A stretch of DNA of 27,249 bases from a virus (IMGVR_UViG_3300022699_000085:1-27249); one strand, 5' to 3'. Positions 19,403-26,121 are shown, counted from the first letter of the stretch. Program-made: numbers and translations. Notes: a model not told the origin generated them from the letters alone.

Positions 19403-19431
19403 TTGACATTTCAACTCACATATGAGATAAT
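19403..19431 (+). promoter_or_regulatory. Strong sigma70 promoter
   Basis: TTGACA (19403-19408), 17 bases, GATAAT (19426-19431). Predicted start near 19437, leader about 28 bases to the ATG at 19465. There is no palindrome in this spacer; only a right half-site (CTAGGAG) lies before the gene. Confidence 0.75.
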
Positions 19432-19464
19432 AGTGTTTCACAGTGGGAAAACTAGGAGTACAGC

Positions 19465-19731
19465 ATGAGTAATGAGAAACCTGCGCCACCCGAGAGGCAT
19501 CTGGCTAAGATCACGCTTGGGTTCACGGATTACGTACTGCCAGTCACCGAAGCGACTAAGGTATTGCAGGCGCTGGAGAAGGCCGAGCGCTATCAGTTCC
19601 GATACAGGAGCGAGGAGGATGGTGGCCCGATGCACCACATTTGGTCTGAGCCCCCGCGCGTTGGTATGGAGCTTGTGAGCTACGGCACGTACCTGCAGGG
19701 CAAATTCACTGGCAAACCCGAAGACGATTGA
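19465..19731 (+). CDS. Hypothetical protein (88 aa)
   Basis: ATG at 19465 after CTAGGAGTACAGC, the same cassette as other genes but with the left palindrome arm missing. Product MSNEKPAPPERHLAKITLGF, VTEATKVLQALEKAERYQFR, then YRSEEDGGPMHHIWSE and a GTYLQGKFTGKP end. Small alpha/beta pattern, no known function. First gene behind the 19403 promoter and just before the AAA+/VWA unit. Confidence 0.68.
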   Translation: MSNEKPAPPERHLAKITLGFTDYVLPVTEATKVLQALEKAERYQFRYRSEEDGGPMHHIWSEPPRVGMELVSYGTYLQGKFTGKPEDD

Positions 19732-19732
19732 G

Positions 19733-19746
19733 TTCCTAATTAGGAA
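19733..19746. promoter_or_regulatory. CCTAATTAGG palindrome, copy 10
   Basis: TTCCTAATTAGGAA, directly after a TGA; GGAGTACAGC then leads to the AAA+ gene at 19758. Confidence 0.82.
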
Positions 19747-19757
19747 GGAGTACAGCA

Positions 19758-20792
19758 ATGACTACAACAGTTTCTCTGAGCCAAGCGGCTAACCTCATCC
19801 GCACTTGCGGCAACACAAACACATTCATTTTTCAGGGCGAGCCCGGCATTGGAAAGTCTGCCATGCTCAGCCAGCTCGCTGGCGACGCTGAGTTCGAGCC
19901 GCGCTACGTTGATTGTGCGTTGCTCGACCTTGGCGATCTTCAGATGCCCAAAGTCACGGACTCGGTTGAGTTTGTACCCAACAAGATGTTCACGGGCGAC
20001 AAGCCACTGCTTGTCATGCTCGACGAGATTGGCAAGGCCATGCGCCCTGTGCAGAACGCCCTGCTGACTTTGTTGCTTGAGCACCGCATCGGTAATCACA
20101 AGCTACCCGAGGGCTCGGTGGTGTTTGGCACGACTAACCTTGCGACAGATGGTGTCGGAGATATGCTGCAGGCGCACGCACGAAACCGTGTGACTTTTCT
20201 GACGGTTCGCAAGCCTGACGCCGACGAGTGGGTTGAGTGGGGCATGGACAACGGCGTTGAGCCAGCCGTGATGGCGTGGGTCAAAGAGTACCCTCATTGC
20301 CTGTCTAGCTATGCCGACGACCCCGAGGGCTCGGTTGATAACCCGTATATTTTCAACCCGCGCAGGCAACAGGCTGCCTTTGTCACACCTCGCTCGCTGG
20401 CTCATGCCTCGCATATTGTGAAGCAGCGGCCCAACCTGCCTGATGATGTGTTGATCTCGGCGCTGTCCGGCACCATCGGTGAGTCCGCTGCTCGTGACAT
20501 GCAGGCGTTCCTGTCCGTGGCTGATGCACTGCCGCCGTTCAAGGCAATCCTTGAGAAGCCCGACACAATCTCTGTGCCCGACTCGCCCATTGCGTGTGTG
20601 ATTCTGGCGCTGGGTGCGGTGACTCGACTGACTGCCGAGAACATTGATGCGTGGATGACTTACCTTGTCCGCCTGCCCCGTGAGGTTCAGTTCATGTTCG
20701 TGCAGAACGCCATGCGCAGCCGTGCTGCTGGCATGATCGTGAAGTCTAAGTCCTTCACGGATTGGGCGCGTGAGAATAGCTACTTTGTTTGA
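19758..20792 (+). CDS. AAA+ ATPase, MoxR/CobS-like
   Basis: 344 aa. Walker A GEPGIGKS at residues 27-34, Walker B LLVMLDE with D89-E90, sensor 1 GTTN at 124-127. The segment KAMRPVQNALLTLLLEHRIG is the typical MoxR-group helix after Walker B. The C-terminal part has a lid-like helical region. MoxR/CobS/CbbQ-type ATPases form rings that remodel a partner with a VWA domain, often inserting metals or activating enzymes. The partner is very likely the next gene, 26 bases downstream. Translation starts from the palindrome-linked cassette GGAGTACAGCA. Confidence 0.88.
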   Translation: MTTTVSLSQAANLIRTCGNTNTFIFQGEPGIGKSAMLSQLAGDAEFEPRYVDCALLDLGDLQMPKVTDSVEFVPNKMFTGDKPLLVMLDEIGKAMRPVQNALLTLLLEHRIGNHKLPEGSVVFGTTNLATDGVGDMLQAHARNRVTFLTVRKPDADEWVEWGMDNGVEPAVMAWVKEYPHCLSSYADDPEGSVDNPYIFNPRRQQAAFVTPRSLAHASHIVKQRPNLPDDVLISALSGTIGESAARDMQAFLSVADALPPFKAILEKPDTISVPDSPIACVILALGAVTRLTAENIDAWMTYLVRLPREVQFMFVQNAMRSRAAGMIVKSKSFTDWARENSYFV

Positions 20793-20806
20793 TTCCTAAT
20801 TAGGAA
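20793..20806. promoter_or_regulatory. CCTAATTAGG palindrome, copy 11
   Basis: TTCCTAATTAGGAA, beginning right after the AAA+ stop; GGAGTACAGCG then leads to the ATG at 20818. Confidence 0.82.
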
Positions 20807-20817
20807 GGAGTACAGCG

Positions 20818-21966
20818 ATGAAGAACCTGACACATGAGCAGAGATTGCAGCGCAGTCACATCGCGCTGATGCGCTCGCCCAAGTTTGCCTTGCTCTCCGG
20901 CGTCCTACTGCTGGGTGAGAGCCGGGTGAAGAGTGGTGTGCCCACGGCGTACACCAATGGCTGCGATAAGTACTACGGCAAAGAGTTCATGGACAAGCTC
21001 AATGAGAAGGAACTCAACTTTGTTGTGGCTCACGAGAACTTCCATGTGCTCTACAAACACATGACCACGTGGCGCAAGCTCTGGGAGGAGGATGCGATGC
21101 TGACCAACATGGCGTGTGACTTTGTTATCAACCAGCAGATCGTCGACCTCGACCCAACGGGTGAAATTGTCAAGATGCCTGACATCGGTGGCTGCCTCGA
21201 TGAGAAGTACCGTGGCTGGGACGCCAAGCAGGTGTATGACGACCTCAAGCGCAACGGCACTGGTGACGGCGGGCAGGACAGCTTTGATGAGCATGACTTT
21301 GAGCACGCCAAGCAGATGACTGATGAGGCGCGTAAGGAGTTGGAGCAGGCCATTGACCAAGCCGCGCGACAAGGAGACATACTGGCTGGCAAGCTCGGTG
21401 GTAACTCCGCGCGCGACATCGGTGCTATACCTGAGCCGCAGGTTGACTGGCGTGAGCAGCTCCAAGAGTTTGTTCAGTCTGCCTGTGCCGGGCGTGACAG
21501 TTCGACGTGGCGTAGGCCGAATCGACGCTGGCTGGCTGATGGCCTGTATATGCCCTCGCCGTTCTCTGAGTCTATTGGCCCCATGGTGATTGGCGTTGAC
21601 ACTTCAGGATCAATCGGCCCTGAGACTGTCAATCAGTTTCTTGCGGAAGTCGTGAAGATCACCGACGACATTCCGCCTGAGCGTTTGCATCTGCTCTATT
21701 GGGACAGCCACGTGGCGCGAGAGGAGGTGTATATGCCCGGTGAGTACGAGTCACTGACTAGCTCGACCAAGCCGATGGGTGGTGGCGGCACTGACCCTAA
21801 CTGTGTCAAGGAGTTTGTTGACTCAATGGGTACAAAGCCTGAGCTAGTGCTGATGCTGACTGACGGCTTTATTTTCGGCGGCTGGCCCAACTTCAACGAA
21901 CCCACTTTGTGGGTTTCCACCAGCGACAATGTCTCGCCATACGGCAAGACTATTCATATCAATTAA
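20818..21966 (+). CDS. VWA-like metallopeptidase-type protein (DUF2201-like), AAA+ partner
   Basis: 382 aa. The N-terminal half has FVVAHENFHVLYKH with HExxH at residues 72-76, a zinc metallopeptidase motif. The middle is an acidic linker and helix (about 140-190). The C-terminal half is VWA-like: VIGVDTSGSIGPETV with the MIDAS-type DxSGS at 261-265, GGGGTDP at 321-327 and LMLTDGF at 346-351. This domain order fits the DUF2201-type putative metallopeptidases. Paired with a MoxR-like ATPase it resembles the CobS/CobT, NorQ/NorD and RavA/ViaA pairs, but with a possible protease domain. Target unknown. Confidence 0.85.
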   Translation: MKNLTHEQRLQRSHIALMRSPKFALLSGVLLLGESRVKSGVPTAYTNGCDKYYGKEFMDKLNEKELNFVVAHENFHVLYKHMTTWRKLWEEDAMLTNMACDFVINQQIVDLDPTGEIVKMPDIGGCLDEKYRGWDAKQVYDDLKRNGTGDGGQDSFDEHDFEHAKQMTDEARKELEQAIDQAARQGDILAGKLGGNSARDIGAIPEPQVDWREQLQEFVQSACAGRDSSTWRRPNRRWLADGLYMPSPFSESIGPMVIGVDTSGSIGPETVNQFLAEVVKITDDIPPERLHLLYWDSHVAREEVYMPGEYESLTSSTKPMGGGGTDPNCVKEFVDSMGTKPELVLMLTDGFIFGGWPNFNEPTLWVSTSDNVSPYGKTIHIN

Positions 21967-21967
21967 G

Positions 21968-21981
21968 TTCCTAATTAGGAA
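21968..21981. promoter_or_regulatory. CCTAATTAGG palindrome, copy 12
   Basis: TTCCTAATTAGGAA, starting 2 bases after the stop of the VWA-like gene; AAAGGAGTGCACTA leads to the ATG at 21994. Confidence 0.82.
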
Positions 21982-21993
21982 AGGAGTGCACTA

Positions 21994-22851
21994 ATGTCTA
22001 TTTCAATTTCATCAAGCGCTATGCTCGTTGACCTGTCCATCAGCACGTGGACAGCACGCAAGCTCGATAAGAGTGTAACCAATGAGGTCAACACCAGTAA
22101 GCACGCCAGCGCTCAGGCGTCTCGTGTGAACAAAAACTTGCTGGCCGGTGTGCAGCAGCTCGACGAAATCACCAAGCTCGCTGCGGCTGTGCGTAACTAC
22201 ATGGCGTCCCGCACACTGCCATGGTCAGACTATGGCCCGAGGTTGATCACCACTGATAAGTTCTTTGACTTCAAACAGGACATGGATGAGTACGAGCAGA
22301 AGTACAACCAAGTAGTCCAAGACTTCCTCGCTGTGTACCCCACCCTCATCAGCATGCAGGCGTTCAAACTCGGTGACATGTTCGACCGTGACGAGTACCC
22401 GGGCGTTGACGAGATCGCGAACAAGTTCAAGTTCCGAGTCGCCTACCTGCCAGTTCCCGAGACGGGAGACTTCCGCGTTGACATTGGCAATGAAGCTCTG
22501 GAGGAAGTGCGTGCGCAGTATGAGCGTGAGTATGAGCAGCGGCTCGAAAACGCCATGAGTGATGTGCGCCAGCGCATCCTTGATTCACTTCGCCACTTGT
22601 CCGAGCGATTCACTGACAAGGAAGATGGTGAGCGCAAGAAGTTCCGCAATAACATTCTTGATAGCTTTGCAGAGAGCATCGCTGCAGTGCGTGAACTAAA
22701 CCTCACTAAGGATCAGACCATCGAAGCAATGGCTGATGAAGCAGAGAAGGCTATTAAAGGTGTAGATGTGGATAGCCTGAAAGAGAGTAAAGATGTGCGT
22801 GAAGATGTTAGGAGCCGGGTTGATTCCATCCTCGATTCATTCTCCATGTAA
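21994..22851 (+). CDS. DUF3150-like coiled-coil protein, third gene of the AAA+/VWA unit
   Basis: 285 aa. Starts MSISISSSAMLVDLSISTWT, with ARKLDKSVTNEVN next; then a long helical region and KYNQVVQDFLAVYPTLISMQ, MFDRDEYPGVDEI and a KFKFRVAYLPVPETGDFRVD strand region. The C-terminal third is a charged coiled coil. I assign it to the DUF3150-type family by its start and by its company: an AAA+ CobS-like protein and a VWA protein appear with it in phages and mobile elements. It could be an adaptor or substrate. Ends with TAATG shared with the next gene. Confidence 0.7.
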   Translation: MSISISSSAMLVDLSISTWTARKLDKSVTNEVNTSKHASAQASRVNKNLLAGVQQLDEITKLAAAVRNYMASRTLPWSDYGPRLITTDKFFDFKQDMDEYEQKYNQVVQDFLAVYPTLISMQAFKLGDMFDRDEYPGVDEIANKFKFRVAYLPVPETGDFRVDIGNEALEEVRAQYEREYEQRLENAMSDVRQRILDSLRHLSERFTDKEDGERKKFRNNILDSFAESIAAVRELNLTKDQTIEAMADEAEKAIKGVDVDSLKESKDVREDVRSRVDSILDSFSM

Positions 22852-23084
22852 TGCTTAGAGTCTATAGAGACAACGACGGCGAATGGTGGATTGACCGCAG
22901 GGGGTTGGGAATCTACCCGACCCGATGGAGCAAAGGGCCTGAGAGAGCTGAGAGTCTTGACGATCTTGAACCTGAGATATCCGAGAGACTCTCCGCTCTA
23001 CTTTTCGTTGAGCCGGGCAAACAGCTGCCAGACGTCGGACGACGAATTGACGAGAAAACATTCTGGTTGTTTTACGAGGACTAA
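22851..23084 (+). CDS. Hypothetical protein (77 aa)
   Basis: The start overlaps the previous stop (TAATG). Product MLRVYRDNDGEWWIDRRGLG, then IYPTRWSKGPERAESLDDLE and a C terminus ending TFWLFYED. A basic/aromatic start and acidic centre; no known family. Coupling to the upstream 285-aa gene suggests the same functional unit. Confidence 0.62.
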   Translation: MLRVYRDNDGEWWIDRRGLGIYPTRWSKGPERAESLDDLEPEISERLSALLFVEPGKQLPDVGRRIDEKTFWLFYED

Positions 23085-23085
23085 C

Positions 23086-23247
23086 ATGGCTACGTACCAA
23101 CGCTACAGCGTCGAAGACCTACAGAAGGCGATTAACTCGGTTGAATCTGGACGAGACTTTAACTGGGCCTCCATGCGATATGGGGTGCCCGTAGCGACTC
23201 TGAGAAGGAAGCACAAGCAGTTTAAACAGGAGAAATCTGATGACTGA
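23086..23247 (+). CDS. Minimal Psq-type helix-turn-helix protein (53 aa)
   Basis: I start it at the ATG at 23086 (MATYQRYSVEDLQKAIN), two bases after the upstream stop; a longer frame from 22891 is mostly a shadow. The SVEDLQKAINSVESGRDFNW and ASMRYGVPVATLRRKHKQF segments match the pipsqueak/homeodomain-like HTH pattern (L..A...V..G..S...AA..YGVP.sTLrrr). Almost the whole protein is the DNA-binding fold. It is a candidate regulator, possibly for the palindromes or its own operon. It overlaps the next gene by 8 bases. Confidence 0.75.
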   Translation: MATYQRYSVEDLQKAINSVESGRDFNWASMRYGVPVATLRRKHKQFKQEKSDD

Positions 23248-23482
23248 CGATAAAGTTGTGAAGCTACACACCGCAAAGAACTCCAAAGACCCCGATCAAA
23301 TGCTTGAGATGGCGAAAGGGGACTTTAAATCTGTGTGCGTCATCGGCGTCAACCAAGATGGCAACATCGAGGGCCGTGCTACAAAAGATATGAGTGTGGC
23401 TGAGCTGCTGTTCTATCTGGAGAGCATCAAACTCACAATCATGATGCACGGGAGGTATGAAGAGGGTGACGACGATGAGTGA
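23240..23482 (+). CDS. Hypothetical protein (80 aa)
   Basis: The ATG at 23240 overlaps the Psq-like gene; AGGAG lies upstream. Product MTDDKVVKLHTAKNSKDPDQ, MLEMAKGDFKSVCVIGVNQD, GNIEGRATKDMSVAELLFYL and an acidic tail. The beta strand VCVIGVNQDGN then helix MSVAELLFYLESIK is a pattern of many small phage proteins of unknown function. Overlaps the zinc-ribbon gene by 8 bases. Confidence 0.68.
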   Translation: MTDDKVVKLHTAKNSKDPDQMLEMAKGDFKSVCVIGVNQDGNIEGRATKDMSVAELLFYLESIKLTIMMHGRYEEGDDDE

Positions 23483-23615
23483 CGACAAGAAAGATGTTGA
23501 GTCAGATGAGCCGCAGTACTGCCCCGCTTGTGGGCAGGAGCTGCCTGACTTGAGTGGCCGCGCAGCGTGCCTGTGCCCTCATTGCGGCGTGCGCTGCTGT
23601 GAAGGTGCGGTTTAA
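23475..23615 (+). CDS. Small zinc-ribbon protein (46 aa)
   Basis: ATG at 23475, TAA at 23613-23615; GAGGGTGACG upstream. Product MSDDKKDVESDEPQYCPACG..., with CPACG and CPHCGVRCC, two CxxC pairs 14 residues apart, forming a rubredoxin-type zinc ribbon. Acidic N-terminal tail. It may bind a polymerase, DNA or protein; nothing here decides. Ends one base before palindrome copy 13. Confidence 0.72.
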   Translation: MSDDKKDVESDEPQYCPACGQELPDLSGRAACLCPHCGVRCCEGAV

Positions 23616-23616
23616 G

Positions 23617-23630
23617 TTCCTAATTAGGAA
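23617..23630. promoter_or_regulatory. CCTAATTAGG palindrome, copy 13
   Basis: TTCCTAATTAGGAA, one base after a TAA; GTGGAGAGTTCAGC leads to the ATG at 23645. Confidence 0.82.
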
Positions 23631-23644
23631 GTGGAGAGTTCAGC

Positions 23645-24163
23645 ATGAAGCGGTGTGATACATGCGGGGAGGACCTTCCCGACAAAATGTTTTGGGGTGC
23701 TAAGCGCAGACCCATGCCTACGTGCACACCTTGCAGACGTAAGGAGGCTCGCAAACAGAAGTACCGCAGGGAGAAGATGAAGAAGCTCCGAGAAGACAAG
23801 CGCCGCGAGTTGAATAGCGCCATGACGGAGCAGGGCAAACTTATACGCGATACCAATGTGTATGCTGCTGTGATGGAGGTGAACAGGATAATCTCTCGCA
23901 TTGACAACAAGATTAAGAAGTACGCTGATAAGTTGTCGTACGGTGAGGCGACAGTACGCACTGAGGGGGCGCTCCGACATCAGTGGCAGAGGCGGGACTA
24001 CTTTGAAGAGGTTAGAGATTTACTGTACTCTGATGCGAAGCGTGGGGTAGACAGGCCGTTGGAGTACTATCTAACCAACACCTTCCTCCTCCACAAGCAC
24101 GGGTTTCCCGTAGTTGTAACAGATGTTGACCCCAACGAGGAGCACAACAATGCCAACAGTTGA
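23645..24163 (+). CDS. Zinc-finger, basic coiled-coil protein (172 aa)
   Basis: ATG at 23645. The N terminus MKRCDTCGEDLPDKMFWGAK has CxxC, and the second pair is CTPCRRKEARKQKYR, so a treble-clef-type zinc finger (residues 4-32) continues into a very basic helix (KQKYRREKMKKLREDKRREL). The rest is helical and charged, ending with ATVRTEGALRHQWQRRDYFE and a C-terminal strand. The zinc finger plus basic helix resembles endonuclease VII/HNH-like or nucleic-acid-binding phage proteins, but no His-Asn-His motif is visible. DNA or RNA binding is likely; catalysis is not supported. Confidence 0.72.
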   Translation: MKRCDTCGEDLPDKMFWGAKRRPMPTCTPCRRKEARKQKYRREKMKKLREDKRRELNSAMTEQGKLIRDTNVYAAVMEVNRIISRIDNKIKKYADKLSYGEATVRTEGALRHQWQRRDYFEEVRDLLYSDAKRGVDRPLEYYLTNTFLLHKHGFPVVVTDVDPNEEHNNANS

Positions 24164-24386
24164 GAAAGCAAAAGTGGGTGGGGTTCGCCCTGACGGCAGC
24201 AAGATTCTTCTGCCTGAGACTGAAACTGTAATCCGCCATGCACGAACAGGTAAGGAGTATTCCTGCGAAGAAGAGGCATTGGCTGATGTCGAAAGCCCTG
24301 ACACTGACACTTGCGAAGAAGATATCTCCCGTAGTACAACTCTACGTGTGTTGCAGGGGGTCGACTCCGAGGGGGTTACACTTTGA
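24150..24386 (+). CDS. Hypothetical protein (78 aa)
   Basis: ATG at 24150, AACGAGGAG upstream; overlaps the previous gene by 14 bases. Product MPTVEKAKVGGVRPDGSKIL, then VIRHARTGKEYSCEEEALAD and SPDTDTCEEDISRSTTLRVL. The RHxxTGKEYxxEEEAxxDxxxPxT pattern occurs in small proteins of aquatic phages (from memory); role unknown. Last gene before the 188-base gap 24387-24574. Confidence 0.62.
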   Translation: MPTVEKAKVGGVRPDGSKILLPETETVIRHARTGKEYSCEEEALADVESPDTDTCEEDISRSTTLRVLQGVDSEGVTL

Positions 24387-24410
24387 ACTCCTGCCTTAGT
24401 AGCTGAGGTT

Positions 24411-24488
24411 ATGGGCGGTGCCCCCCGCTGTACTCCCGCCGCCCATCAGTTGAACACGGCGCGCTGGCCGTCGTAGCTACACGCCAGC
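24411..24488 (+). terminator. Inverted repeats in the gap 24387-24574, possible factor-dependent end
   Basis: ATGGGCGG (24411-24418) pairs with CCGCCCAT (24439-24446) over a 20-base loop. GCTGGC (24463-24468) pairs with GCCAGC (24483-24488), with GTAGCTAC palindromic between. No T-run follows, so a Rho-independent terminator is not supported. Confidence 0.35.
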
Positions 24489-24503
24489 ACTTACTGCAAA
24501 AAG

Positions 24504-24520
24504 CTTTCACAATATGAAAG
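24504..24520. promoter_or_regulatory. Operator-like inverted repeat CTTTCA-N5-TGAAAG
   Basis: Perfect 6-bp arms with a 5-base centre, AT-rich, 32 bases before palindrome copy 14. TGACCGT, the heptamer of the 43-bp repeats, follows at 24525-24531. Confidence 0.45.
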
Positions 24521-24551
24521 TATCTGACCGTACCCATCACCCTACCCACCC

Positions 24552-24565
24552 ATCCTAATTAGGAA
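24552..24565. promoter_or_regulatory. CCTAATTAGG palindrome, copy 14
   Basis: ATCCTAATTAGGAA; the first base differs from the others. GGATTCGTT leads to the ATG at 24575. This is the rightmost copy I found. Confidence 0.78.
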
Positions 24566-24574
24566 GGATTCGTT

Positions 24575-24820
24575 ATGTCTGAAATAAAAACTCCTTACAT
24601 TTCTGACGGAAGTACCGCGAGCTATTACGAGCTGCCTGAAGGCGCGACTGAGCTTCAGCATTTGATTAGTTTTAAGAACATGAATGCGCAGGTCGGTGAG
24701 ATTTTCCGCGCTTGCTACCGCACGGGGCAGGTTGCACACAGCGACCGTTTGCGCGATGCCAAGAAGATGAAGTTCTATGCAGAGGCAGAGATTGAGCGGC
24801 TTGAGAAATACGGAGATTGA
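24575..24820 (+). CDS. Small DUF3310-like protein (81 aa)
   Basis: ATG at 24575 after AGGAAGGATTCGTT. Product MSEIKTPYISDGSTASYYEL, LPEGATELQHLISFKNMN, QVGEIFRACYRTGQVA and a DAKKMKFYAEAEIERL end. The pattern of a short N-terminal segment, then LxxLIxxKxMNxxxGxIFxxxYRxG...D..K...YxxxEIERL, resembles DUF3310-type phage proteins, whose true activity is not established. Positioned 3 bases before dCTP deaminase, which would fit a nucleotide-metabolism module. Confidence 0.65.
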   Translation: MSEIKTPYISDGSTASYYELPEGATELQHLISFKNMNAQVGEIFRACYRTGQVAHSDRLRDAKKMKFYAEAEIERLEKYGD

Positions 24821-24823
24821 AAA

Positions 24824-25369
24824 ATGAGCCTGCTGACTTTTACCCAACTTGTTGATCTGGTTGATGATGCGGTCCTAGAGAACGCTACCGTCGATCAAGT
24901 TAACGCAGCCAGTATTGACCTGCACTTGGGAGACACACTGCTTGTGGAGAGCTATGGCGACGTGTCTGTTGACTTGTCCAAGAAAGGAAAGCCGCCTATG
25001 GAGTCAGCGATCTTGGATGAAAATGGCAGTTGGTGGCTGGAGCCCGGTGAGTTTGCGCTGGCCGAGACTCGTGAAGTCTTCAACCTTCCAGACTGGATCG
25101 CCTGCGAATTCAAGTTGAAGTCGTCTCTTGCTCGCGCTGGGCTTAACCACGTTCTGGCTGGCTGGGCTGACCCCGGCTTTAATGACGCGACGCTGACGCT
25201 TGAGCTTATCAACTCACTACGCAAGAACTCTCTTGGGTTGAAGCCCGGTATGAAGATCGGACAAGTAGTGTTCTGGCAAGGCGAGCGCGTCCCCCCTGAC
25301 GCAAGCTATTCAGTGCTTGGTCGGTATAACGGGCAGCGTGGGGCGACGCAAAGCAAGGGAGCTGTGTGA
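24824..25369 (+). CDS. dcd: dCTP deaminase / dUTPase-like
   Basis: 181 aa, ATG at 24824. The motif SSLARAGLNHVLAGWADPGF (residues 100-119) with Ser100 or Ser101 and Arg104, followed by DATLTLELIN with Glu127, is the dCTP deaminase active-site region. The N-terminal NAASIDLHLGDTLL and the C-terminal KPGMKIGQVVFWQGER match the shared dUTPase/Dcd fold. It converts dCTP to dUTP (or on to dUMP in bifunctional forms), feeding dTTP synthesis. The last base of its TGA is the A of the next gene's ATG. Whether it also has dUTPase activity cannot be told. Confidence 0.85.
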   Translation: MSLLTFTQLVDLVDDAVLENATVDQVNAASIDLHLGDTLLVESYGDVSVDLSKKGKPPMESAILDENGSWWLEPGEFALAETREVFNLPDWIACEFKLKSSLARAGLNHVLAGWADPGFNDATLTLELINSLRKNSLGLKPGMKIGQVVFWQGERVPPDASYSVLGRYNGQRGATQSKGAV

Positions 25370-25665
25370 TGGCAGACACCCCAGAAAAGCGGGTTAAAAA
25401 GAGAGTCGTTGAGATTCTCAAGAAGTACAAAGCCTATTACTTCTACCCTGTTACGGGCGGGTACGGAGCATCCGGCGTGCCGGATATTATCGCCTGCTAC
25501 AACGGTAGGTTCCTTGGCATTGAGGTCAAGGCTGACGCAAAGAAACGCGGCCCTACTGCGCTCCAGCAGAAGAATTTACGGCAGATCAATGAAACGGGCG
25601 GCGTTGGTGTAGTCATCGACGCGCACAACTTAGACGAGCTAAGCGAGGTTATGGAAAGACTATGA
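25369..25665 (+). CDS. VRR-NUC domain nuclease (98 aa)
   Basis: ATG at 25369, sharing a base with the previous stop. The whole product is the VRR-NUC fold: VEILKKYKAYYFYPVTGGYG, GVPDII with Asp39, FLGIEVK with Glu52 and Lys54, and the Gln-rich ALQQKNLRQI helix. The D-(x12)-E-x-K arrangement is the PD-(D/E)XK metal-dependent nuclease core. Stand-alone phage VRR-NUC enzymes may act on DNA junctions or branched replication intermediates; the partner here is unknown. Length is normal for a stand-alone member. Confidence 0.88.
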   Translation: MADTPEKRVKKRVVEILKKYKAYYFYPVTGGYGASGVPDIIACYNGRFLGIEVKADAKKRGPTALQQKNLRQINETGGVGVVIDAHNLDELSEVMERL

Positions 25666-25913
25666 AGGGTATAACGCCGGGGAACTGGGAGTACAGGCCC
25701 TCACAGTCACGACAGGTTGTCTCCGACAAGGGCGACACTATTTGCAAGGTGCATCGTGGCAAGAAAGCGCAGTTCAATGGCCCACTCCTAGCAGCGTCCC
25801 CACGCATGTATGCGGCGCTTTCGTTGATAGCTCAATACAGTACTGATGAGAACGCTAAGGAGCTCGCTAGAGCAGAGTTAGAACTGGTAGCGGAGTTGGA
25901 TCGTGGAGCCTAA
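25662..25913 (+). CDS. Small conserved phage protein (83 aa)
   Basis: Starts by ATGA overlap at 25662. Product MKGITPGNWEYRPSQSRQVV, SDKGDTICKVHRGKKAQFNG and PLLAASPRMYAALSLIAQYS. The GNWEYRP start and the GPLLAASPxMYxAL motif are hallmarks of a widespread small phage family (similar to proteins with NAxLIAAAPxLLxAL). The function is unknown. It overlaps the next gene by 11 bases. Confidence 0.75.
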   Translation: MKGITPGNWEYRPSQSRQVVSDKGDTICKVHRGKKAQFNGPLLAASPRMYAALSLIAQYSTDENAKELARAELELVAELDRGA

Positions 25914-26121
25914 GACATTTGTGCACGAAGGTAAACATATACCCATCGCTCGCAAGGGTGAGAGCCACCATGCAGCTAAGCTCACGGCTGACAAGGTTCG
26001 TCAGATGCGCCAGTTAAGTTGGGAGTATGGCTTATGCACGAAGTGCATCGCGAAGATGTTTGAGGTTAAGTACGCGACCGCTTGGGAGGCGATCAACTTA
26101 CATACATGGAAACATGTGTAG
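25903..26121 (+). CDS. Small helix-turn-helix protein (72 aa), GTG start
   Basis: GTG at 25903, overlapping the previous stop region. Product (M)EPKTFVHEGKHIPIARKGES then HHAAKLTADKVRQMRQLSWE, YGLCTKCIAKMFEVKYATAW. The GExxHxAKLTxxxVxxMR...IAxMFxVxxxTxWxxIxxxTWKHV pattern is the HTH often fused to HNH endonucleases in phages, here alone, so it may be a free DNA-binding regulator or an endonuclease remnant. Confidence 0.7.
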   Translation: MEPKTFVHEGKHIPIARKGESHHAAKLTADKVRQMRQLSWEYGLCTKCIAKMFEVKYATAWEAINLHTWKHV

